From positions 248,001-312,000 of the forward strand of contig JAGTXK010000275.1 in NCBI GenBank assembly GCA_019096195.1: 64,000 nt of DNA, in the 5' to 3' direction. Under the pieces are notes generated by a model. The model was not told the origin of the DNA. It saw nothing but the letters and a program-made list of their open reading frames with translations, and made no database searches. Positions 43,507 through 52,072 of this stretch are shown here, piece by piece. The position numbers and the translations under genes are program-made. This stretch comes from Boletus sp. NGJ. Its lineage: Eukaryota > Basidiomycota > Agaricomycetes > Boletales > Boletaceae. The stretch's first letter is position 1. Every line of letters starts with the position of its first letter.

Positions 43507-44876
43507 TCAATGCGCGTTAGGATTCGGGGATTGCTCGCCACCCTGATCTGGCGCGTTCGGTAACATCGCGGCCCCGGGTGCCTCGTATGTTTGAACAAGG
43601 CCGGTCCCCGTCTGGTGGTAGACAGCACCATCGTGTCGTCCGGAGGTGGTGGCACTGACAAGGTAAAAGCTCGTCTTTCCACCTGCACTATCAACGTGTT
43701 CGCCAACAGGCCCCGTGTCAGGGAATGTATAGTTCCACGAAAAGGGAACCGAATTCGTATGATTGCATCCAGCAAGTTCGGCGTGGGTAGTGGTGCTATC
43801 AACCCGGTTTACGGACAAGATATCACTGTTGGTCCCCGCGTAAATCGTATAAGGCTCGAAAGAAGTGCCTCTAATTTCGGCACTTCCAAGGAAGAAGGTT
43901 TCGTATTCTATGGGCCGTGACGTGAGTATCAATGCACGACGCAGAAGGGAGGTACGTACGGCTACAGTTCGGCGCACGCGAGCTCTCATAGATAAAGGTA
44001 TCGCCAAAGGCTGCACCACTCGAGCGGAAAACCCGGATGGCATAATTGGTGACGAGTGTTTGTAGTGGTTTCACAGAGAACATATGGTTCAACACGGATT
44101 CGGCATTCAGTAAGACTGATTGACCCCACGGGAATACGATGGACCCATCACAGCTGGCCGAGGCGACGTCAGGGTGCCCGACAGTAGAAGTACATTTTAA
44201 CCTCACCTCTTACCACGGGTTAATGGGATCCCAGTAAACAGGTCCTCGGTCAGTTGGCCGACGATCCAACCAGCGGACGGGGAAAATTTGTCGAGCATAA
44301 TGCTAAGAAAACCATTGAGTATGGTACAGTTAGATAGCTTTAATGCACACGCACGATTGACTTCTGAATGTGGCAGTAAGACCGTTAACATTCAATGAGG
44401 TGTTGAACCAAGTTTGACTGTCATCCCAAGAAAGGGTGTTACCAGCATTCGAAATTGAATAGCCCGACTCGTTGGTGAAGGTCAACTTATGGCCCGAGGT
44501 GTGTGTTCTGTAGGATGTCCCATTGGAGAACTTGGCTGTAAGTTCAAATGTGTCGTTTGCTGGAACTGAATTGAGAGAGGCAGGGTCACCCTGCATCCAG
44601 CGCATGGAGAGGAAGAGACCCGACTGGTACATCGTCAGGTCCCAGCGTTCCCATCCAATGTGGTCGTCCTGGACTGATATTAGGGAGGGTGTCGATAGCG
44701 AGGTCTGTTGGGCGTTTCGTTAACGTCCCAGAACAGTTGTTGTAAGGACCAATCGTCGGCTTCCCAAAGCTCCCATCGGTAATGAATTCTGCAGAAGTCA
44801 CAGAAAGGAGCAGGAATAAAGCCAGGAAGCTATGGATACTCTCCGATGTGGGCAAGGATGGCCACCGGAGCAACAT
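43507..44876 (-). CDS. Unrecognised secreted beta-rich protein
   Basis: Start ATG at 44876; an N-terminal hydrophobic stretch (SFLALFLLLSVTSAEF) suggests a signal sequence. Blocks follow in order: ITDGSFGKPTIGPYNNCS, QDDHIGWERWDLTMYQSGLF, SMRWMQGDPASLNSVPANDT, LTAKFSNGTSYRTHTSGHKL, NTLSWDDSQTWFNTSLNVNG, ARQIFPVRWLDRRP ... GPVYWDPINPW, GSIVFPWGQSVLLNAESVLN, FFLGSAEIRGTSFEPYTIYA, SFYLVSATTSGRHDGAVYHQ. Several introns are implied; not all borders are resolved (a 77-nt intron at about 44,738-44,662 fits, as does one ending CCCATAG before QYETFFLG). Many NxS/T sites. The pattern is vaguely like lipocalin/CrtC-type fungal enzymes, but I cannot support that. A truncated duplicate is at 39.2-39.9 kb. 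Confidence 0.55.
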
Positions 44877-45409
44877 GATACACTGAAGAAAGCAGGGTCA
44901 AATTCAGGAATGTATAAAAGCCCCTAATGTCACCCCTTGCTGGTAATCTCATCGACGGATCACATTACTGTAGCCGTCTGTATGGATGCAACCGGGTGGG
45001 GGTGCGTTACGGATACCCCTGACTCCGAGTTAGCAACCGGACCCCCGTTTTGTGTTATGTTGCTATTGTTAGCAACCCAGTGACCGGAACTGGCGTTATG
45101 GGGGTTAGATCATGACTGGACCGTTCGGGCGTGAACTAGTCAAAAAATATGACGGTCAAATTGCACAAATATTATTTTATAAAAAAGGTTTGTCGTTTTT
45201 CTGTTTCTTACACTAGTTTAATAATTCTTTACGGTTTTGGGCTCACTGCCAGGTCAAGGGATAGGATTTATCTGCAGAGTGTCTTACAAGTAGACAAGCA
45301 CAGACGGCTCTCATTGGTTACCTTCGCACCCATTCGACACACCACAAAGAGATCAAAGATCGAATGGGTATTGTCCATGGACTCAACAAGCTTGACTCAG
45401 TGGAGGATA

Positions 45410-46277
45410 CACTGTGAATAGTAAAGTTGCTATACATTAGTGTCCAATTCAATAATAGTTAATGTCCCTGACATTGCAGAAAAGTGTCTGGCATTAAAGA
45501 TTACTGTCCAATGTGACACTGGAATGGACATTTGGTCGACTAGAAATTAGTGTCCTTGTCATTGAACCAGAGTGCCATCCACTGCAAAATAAGTAAATAA
45601 ATGACCACAAGTTTGGTGCGGTTTACTGTCCAGATATCCATAATTCTGCTAGGAAAGAGTCGAAATACATACAGTAGTAATAATATGTTCAGATCAGGGG
45701 AATTGAACACACGACTTCGGGGGACTTTTAAAACCGGAAGGTGTAAGACCCATTTAACCGTTAGACTAAATTGACCCAACTGCAAGAGGGTATTAGCAAG
45801 TATCATTACTTGAAAATCCCTATCGAGGTATATAAGCTACCTATCCACAAGCACCCACACACTAAGATCCAGATGGTAAGACTAAGCCGAGCTTCAGCGC
45901 AATCGTCACATTTTTGTCATTGTCACATTCAAGTTGTGAGGCGAGTGCAGGCAGGGGCAAGGTGAGTGCAATGATGATGACGACACTATGATCGCGTTGG
46001 GTGAGAGGGCGGCAGCAGTGGTGTCCGAGTCGTTGAGCTGTCGTTGATGACAACATGGCCTCAGGCGAGAGGAATGATGGCGGTATCTGACATTCATAAT
46101 CATGATCCCCCAATGGCTTGACACTGAGAATTATCGTCACTCGAAGAGGGACATAAATACTAGTGACTAGTGACCGACACTAGAAAGACGCGTCCCAGAC
46201 ATCAGTGACACAGCCATTGATTCTCTACACATTAGTGTCTAGGACATTCTGTAATAGTGTTTTTACTTTTCACAGTG
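45410..46277. mobile_element. Nested 868-bp element with CACTGTGAA termini
   Basis: The left end CACTGTGAATAGTAAA and the reverse complement of the right end CACTGTGAAAAGTAAA form an imperfect 16-bp TIR. ATA flanks both ends (45,407-45,409 and 46,278-46,280), a candidate 3-bp target duplication. The interior repeats the word TAGTGTCC/AGTGTCTAG near both ends. No transposase frame was seen. A tRNA-like segment lies at 45,692-45,777. Confidence 0.72.
45692..45777 (-). other. tRNA-like segment (possible SINE head or decayed tRNA)
   Basis: On the minus strand the 86-nt stretch starts GGGTCAATTTAGTCTAACGG, giving an A-box-like TAGTCTAACGGTTAA, and near its end has GTGTTCAATTCCCC, a B-box-like word. 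The two ends can pair only partly, and no standard anticodon arm is evident, so this is not called a functional tRNA. Confidence 0.4.
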
Positions 46278-46984
46278 ATATCTGTCGTCACGGTGACACC
46301 GAGTCGGACTATGTCACTGTTGATGCCGACGACGACGCCGATGTTCCATCAAGCGCGGTAATTCACGATGCTCTTGGCTTAGCTGTGGCTGAGATGCCTG
46401 CTGCAGTAGACAGTGTCTTGCACTGTATTGGGAGCACGGAAAAGGGTCCCAGTAATTCATTGGTGGCTGCAGGGGAGTATGAAGACATCTGGGCTTTTAT
46501 TAACTTCGACGAATGCTTTTTTTTTGGCTAATAGTCCCCCCGTTACGCGTTACGTTGCTACCAGTAGTGACCAAGTTGACCAAGTCGCGTTACGCCTGAA
46601 AATTTAGCAACCAGTACACCGTTATGCGTTATTTTTAGCGACGCAACCACCTAGCGTTACGCGTTACGGTTGCATCCATACAGACGGCTACAGTATAGCT
46701 GTCTCTTGAGTATCCCGCCTGTCTGTGCCTGCCAGCAAACGTCGCGCAAGATAAACTTAAAACGATGAAACACATTCCGGCACGCACAGCACAAGACCCC
46801 TCAAGCGATAAGCAGCGCGGAAGACGAAAATGGCAAGCAGGGGTTGAATGTTGAGTGTCCGACGCAGTCACCGTGGAAAAACATCAGGAATAAATAATGC
46901 TTTGTCTTGAGACTCGGACGGGAACGAGAGATACAGGATGATGGGACAGAGAACAAGGAGCAATGAGCATTGACGGAAGTTATT

Positions 46985-47375
46985 AGTTTTCAACGGCTCC
47001 TAGATCGGTAACGTCTGGTCCGCGGAAATCCGTTGCCATCCAATTGGGCTTCCGAGTGGAGAGCAATATCGCACTTCGTACGACGAGGATGAGAGGAAAT
47101 CAAAGAATTGGGACCACCCGGAAACAAAGCGTCATCTTGCCAAGTGCACTGACGTTGGAAAGACTGAAGGCCGGGGCGATCCTGGAGAACACGAGACTCG
47201 ATTGACAGAGATGTTAGTTTTCACTGAGCAGTCTCAATCGATGTACCTCGCGAGCTGTCACAGCGGACACTTTGGTAATGGTAAACACATGAAAACCTGC
47301 CATAGAATGTGATCAATCAGGCCAGGAAGATGCAATGGGTCAGTTGAACAAACACCTAGATGAGCTCACTGACGG
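46985..47375 (-). pseudogene. Auxin efflux carrier fragment F (heavily decayed)
   Basis: Minus-strand words match the carrier family in order: SVSELI then VFVQLTHCIF (from GELIWVSVQPLIRL and its first intron), ACCATTACCAAAG, GACAGCTCGCGAGG, GTTCTCCAGGATCGCCCCGG, CCAACGTCAGTGCACTTGGCAAG and ATGGCAACGGATTTCCGCGG (the MDFRGPDV block). Large pieces of the middle exons are missing, and stops occur throughout. Homology ends near 46,985. Confidence 0.66.
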
Positions 47376-47850
47376 AATCGTCAAGCATTAAGAACCAGAA
47401 ATTTGGGGTGGGAGGTCCAGTTTGCGTGCATCTTGATTTTTTGGATCAATGTCTCATGATGAGGTTCCTGTGACAAGAAATGGTTGGGGTAGACCCGAGA
47501 GATTTTGGGAGCATTGGTGCTGACAGAAATCCGCGGTCACGTCGACTGAAGCACATGGCAAGAAGTAGCCACAACAGCAGAATAGAAACAGTTGGACATG
47601 GATTCCTTCGGGGGTGTCCAATGTGGTCCAAAATGGCTGCGGAGTCCCGCCCTTCAGCAAATGCAAATGTTTTGGAGATACTGTGCCACCAATCATATTG
47701 CATCGTGTTGCTTACTTTGCAGGTATTAGCGTTGCCAGAGGACACTGGTGAAACTTCCCATGAAGGTGGATTGAAAGGAGAGCCTAACTTATAGTTTGAG
47801 GGGGTAATATAAGCCAAATGTAGCGTGTCAATGGTCCGGCAATTGCCGAA
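47376..47850. other. Spacer between carrier fragment F and the CDCA7-type gene
   Basis: A minus-strand open frame of 123 codons (47,817-47,446) has no recognisable domain. It overlaps the likely promoter of the plus-strand gene starting at 47,851. Confidence 0.35.
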
Positions 47851-50800
47851 ATGGGCAATGAGCGCGTTTGCGCGACGACGCGCACGTCCACGAGCACGAC
47901 TTATCAGACAACATCGTCAAGTTGCGACTCTGCGACATCTGGGAGTGTCGCCGGCTACTTTACGGGCCTCATGGCGGCGCGAACAGTCTCAGAACTCGCG
48001 AACTGGGATGGCCGTCTCGACCAGCAGCGACAAAACTCAAAATGGCGTCGCTCCTCGTCCAGCCTCGCTCGCGAGTCGTATCACACACCTCTCGAAAACC
48101 AGCCCATTGAGGTCTTCCAACCTCCCGGCAGATTCTCAGACCAGAAACGCACCGAGCAGTCTGCTTCCCGTTCCAATCTCGAGGTATGAACCTTCTCCCC
48201 GTGTCCGTCCTTTTCTCTTGCTCACGTCAAACCGCGTATACGACAGCGTGATTCATTGGTGAACTCCCCTGAAAACGTGCGAGTTCCCGGTCATGTAGAT
48301 ACCCCATCAACTCCTTCGCACGATGTACATCATTACCATCACCCTTCCATCTTGGTAAGTCTCCCCCTTTGTCCACTTTTCCTTTCTTCACGATTCGCGC
48401 AGCATACCGTTCCAAATACAATATTAGCACCCTCCCCTTTCATCGCATCGTCAAAGTCATCCCACTTCACCCCTAATTCACCTGTACTTGCGTCTCGCGT
48501 CCATAATCCGCGACCCTCCTCATCACGGGAACACGCCGAGTTATTGAAACCCGCATCGACGACTGAATCAGAAGTAATAGATCTCACCATTAACGATACC
48601 GATGACGAACTGTCTGTCAGTGATATGTTGGTCAGTCTTTGGTTCCGGCCCGATCGAAATCCGGACTGGCGTGTTAATGATCACTGTCTGCACACAGGTT
48701 CATAATAACATGGGTTTCAGCAACCAGTGTGCTGATCCCGGTCCAAGCCGTCGTCCCTCATCTTCCGGGCACAGTTCCCCATTACCTCTGGAGCAATCCC
48801 TGTTCACTCCCCCTCGACCCCCTAGGAGACGTTCCCGATTGTTCATGCATTATCTAGCAGTTCCTGCGTTCCCAAAAGGATCGACCAAGGCTGATTACCA
48901 GCCACTGCCAAACCATTCCGTTGCGCCAACCGCTGTTACCAGCAAACTCAAAGATTCCTCTGTCGCTGAATCCTCGGTTACAAAAGAACGCACTCCATCG
49001 CTTCCGAGGTGGAAGGGTAAAGAACGCAAGCATGACGCAGTCTCTTTTCGCAAGTACGAGCAACGCGCACATGCCACCGGGTCAGACGTGGCTCCTAGCG
49101 TGTCTTTGGACGCGTTCTATGAGCACACATCGATTCCTCTCGTAGATGGCGATACTTATCCCCCGCTCACCACTTTGGACCTCGCGACCAATACGCGTTT
49201 CCAATTTGCTCACGCGTGGCGAGGGCACGCATCAAGGCTTTGGAAAGCCGAGCTCGACTGTATGTTCAAGTTCAGGCTACTTGGAAAGGCATCCACATGG
49301 GTTCGGTCAGTGGATGCCTCGTCGCCTCGTATTCCCGGGACCGCCGGCTATGTCTCGAGTGAGCAGCTACGGCCTTGGGAATTGGTTCCACCAGACAGTC
49401 CGTCTCGGGGAAAGAATACGAAGCATACTTTAGATGAGCAGGCCGACGCGACGGAGAGTCACTCCGTAGTCGGGGACGATGCCAACCACTTGCCACTACC
49501 GGACGATGCCCTGCCTGTTCCGGGTATCGCGGTTGACCAGAAACTTTCCAATACGACACTCTCCCAAAGTTTTTCGTCTACGGCCGTCGACATGGAGCAT
49601 GACATGAACCAGTACTTCAATGGATTGAGCGACTCTCCGAACAAGCACATCCCTCGTCCACAACTCTCCCCGATGCATACCTTCCGTCCTCATCTACTTC
49701 AGTCTGCGGGGCATACTCAAATAAGCCCTCTTGAATTAGGGTTCCCATCATTGGAGCCCGACCCCCGACTGGCAGACAAATCTGGCCATGAGTGCTTCTT
49801 GGGAGTACCTCCAAGCCCTACTACAGCGGATGTGGAACCATTAACAGCTCCTCTACTCACCCCCGATTCCCCCTTTGAGCCTGTGGACAACTTTACAACT
49901 TCACTGAGTAATCTCTTTGCTGGAGAAGCTCTTATGGATGCCTGGTCGTTCGAACAGGGAGAGGGTCTCCTGCCAGACAATAATTCGGCTTCCAACGATC
50001 ACGTTCCACCCGCTGCTCTTGGTACCATCGATCCCTCCCTTCTTGGTCCGGAGCAACCCCAGACAACATCACGGGCATCTAAAGATACAACTCTGAAACG
50101 ACGGCCAAAGCTACCGGAGCCAGTCATCTATATTCGTCGACCGATCGATTCTTCGGCCCTTCCTTTGGTATCAGGCAAACGGCCGGTGCAGATCAAATAC
50201 CGCGACCCAGATGGTTCTCCCGCAGCCCCTTCGACCCAGTCAGCGTCTAAACAGGCGTCATCGCAACGTGTGGAGCACCCCGTCGAGTTGTCTACGAATG
50301 ACACGCACGATCCTCCACGGGTAAAGAGATGTTCGGTACCTTCGCGCAAGCGACGTGAATATCACACCACATCAGAGTCTGAATCCGGTTATATCCCTGA
50401 AACCTCCAAGCCTAAGCTCAAACTCAAACTCAAACTCAAGCGACCAAGTGTCAGAGACGAGGAAACTCTCGCCGAGGACCCAGACACGGATGCCGGGACC
50501 GTCCCGACAATGTCGTTCTGTCATCAATGCCGACACAAGTCCGATCGACCCAAGATGCTGTGTTCCAACATGGTCGACGGCCGTGCGTGCGGAAAGCGGT
50601 TCTGTAATCGATGCATTCTTCACCGGTTTGTTCATTCCATTCAATACCCGTCTGTCTGGCTGCTTTTCCTGATTGAACCCCTCTCTTTCTGTGCGACATG
50701 TTTTTCTGGTTCTGCACCTTGGGTGCGATGTTAGATATCCCGACGTCACCTTCGATCAACACAGCGCGGGTTTCTTGTGCCCGGCGTGCACGAACACGTG

Positions 50801-51854
50801 CAACTGTTCAGCATGTTCGAGGAACAGGGGGGAAGAATTCATCTCGATGAGGCTCGGAGGACTCGCAGCTTCGCTATTCAAAACCAAGGTGACGCTCGTG
50901 CGGGACGTCGGTAAACCGCTCCACCGTGTCAAGTCACCGCGACATGACGGGGACGCACGACGGGGCGCAAGTGAAGCAACGACGCCGACGCCCGAATCTA
51001 GCGCGCTGCCAATGCAGTCACAGTTCTGGGCGCACGTGTATGGAATGGAAGGCGAGCGCATGGGGAGCGCATTCATGACGCGCGGACTGTCCCTTTCCCA
51101 ACCCCTTCCGAAGCCTCTCCCACCGACAAAGGAAAAGGAAAAGATTGAGAAGCCTCGACGGCGACGCGAGAAGAAACGGGAGAAGATGAGGATGGGACCA
51201 CGCGTGTTTATCGGGCTTCCACTCGCGTCGTGGAAGGTCCGTGCGGTGCGCGATCTAGAGCCGAGTGTGGACGTCAAGACGATTTGGGACAAGGACAAGG
51301 ACAAGGTTGGGAGTGGTCTGTACGATGATCAGCTCGTGCCCCCCGCCGCTGGCGCCTCTCGTCGACGCCGGTGCTACGTTGGTCACCGTGCGCCACTGCA
51401 CGAGCCGTATGGACGTATGCCAGGAACGACGAGTCCAACGATAACCCCCGTGTTTGATTCGGACGGGAGCCTTACGCCGCTGTCCGAGTTGGAGGGGGAG
51501 GGGAAGGGAGTTGTAGAGGCAGGGGCGGATTACTGGCCACAGCCCGAGGTGGGAGAGTATTGTTTGTGGGCGCCGCCACCGCCGCCTGGGACGATCGTCC
51601 GTAGTGTTTCGTCGGGTCCATCTGGTCTCGCTGGGCCGTCGTTGCCGGGCGTCGATGCGGGAATAGACGACGTTGGGCGGCAGGGTCTGGGTCTGGGTCT
51701 GACGTCGGACGTGGCTGTGGCTGGGGATGTGGCTGGGGATGTGGAGATGGGCGTTGGTGTTGCTGCGAACGGAGACGAGCAGGCGCTGTCCGACGAAGAC
51801 ATGGTAAGGGCGATCAGTGCTGCGCTGGCGGCGCTGAGCAACACACAGCCTTGA
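47851..51854 (+). CDS. CDCA7-type zinc-finger protein (zf-4CXXC_R1), 1,238 residues
   Basis: Exons 47851-48183, 48247-48354, 48403-48630, 48698-50625 and 50735-51854 sum to 3,717 nt with agreeing phases. The 4CXXC_R1 domain (about residues 826-890) spans the last intron: SFCHQCRHKSDRPKMLCSN, GRACGKRFCNRCILHR, then YPDVTFDQHSAGFLCPACTN and CNCSACSRNRGEEF. This cysteine pattern is the hallmark of CDCA7, which recruits the HELLS/LSH remodeller and binds hemimethylated DNA in animals. The 820 residues before it are Ser/Pro-rich and mostly disordered, with a folded-looking part (FQFAHAWRGHASRLWKAELD) around residue 400. KLKLKLKLKR is a basic repeat before the zinc finger. The C-terminal 350 residues hold a basic patch (RRRREKKREKMRM) and a Gly/Val-rich tail. 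The domain call is firm; the chromatin role is inferred from the family. Confidence 0.85.
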
Positions 51855-52072
51855 ACCGCAATCACGATGCGACGTGTGGCAGATTAAAGTATATGTTTAT
51901 ATACATATATATGCGTGTGGGGTTTTGATGCTTTTGACCCCATGATTGGAATAGCAAGTTTTTTTTTTTTTTTTTTAATAATCGTTATTCGCGTCGACTA
52001 TATATGTACATGAAGGTCGGTGAGGAAGGGGTACGTGACATCTATCTGGTCGTTCCGAGACGGATACGTGGA
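51855..52072. other. Convergent intergenic region
   Basis: Lies between the stops of the plus-strand CDCA7-type gene and the minus-strand permease. It holds TATATATACATATATATGCG near 51,900 and a 17-T run at 51,960, both plausible 3'-end-processing sequence. Confidence 0.5.

Larger units (their letters stand above)
44968..46693 (+). mobile_element. Non-autonomous TA-target transposon, copy 2 (1.7 kb with a nested insertion)
   Basis: Same TIRs as the element at 36,715 (CTGTAGCCGTCTGTATGG at 44,968 and its complement ending at 46,693), flanked by TA. Inverted relative to copy 1. Inner sequence conserved in copy 1: ATGGGTATTGTCCATGGACT and a frame encoding VPSSAVIHDALGLAVAEMPA ... YEDIWAFINFDEC. 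Between these halves lies an 868-bp element (45,410-46,277); removing it leaves about 858 bp, close to the 846 bp of copy 1. Confidence 0.87.

Noticed and set aside
45540-45806. 88-codon minus frame in the nested element, considered as a protein gene
   Set aside because: It overlaps the tRNA-like segment; such frames are common translations of repeat DNA and no domain is visible.
47446-47817. 123-codon minus frame beginning MAYITPSNYKLGSPFNPP
   Set aside because: No recognisable family, and it covers the expected promoter of the CDCA7-type gene; kept only as a note in the spacer entry.
50673-51854. Separate gene starting at about 50,673
   Set aside because: Its 5' part is the last intron of the CDCA7-type gene; splicing at 50,625/50,735 joins the two halves of one zinc-finger domain in frame.
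51893-51980. ATATATAC tract and 17-T run considered as a regulatory element or promoter
   Set aside because: It lies between two convergent stops, where AT-rich 3'-end sequence is expected; nothing more specific can be supported.
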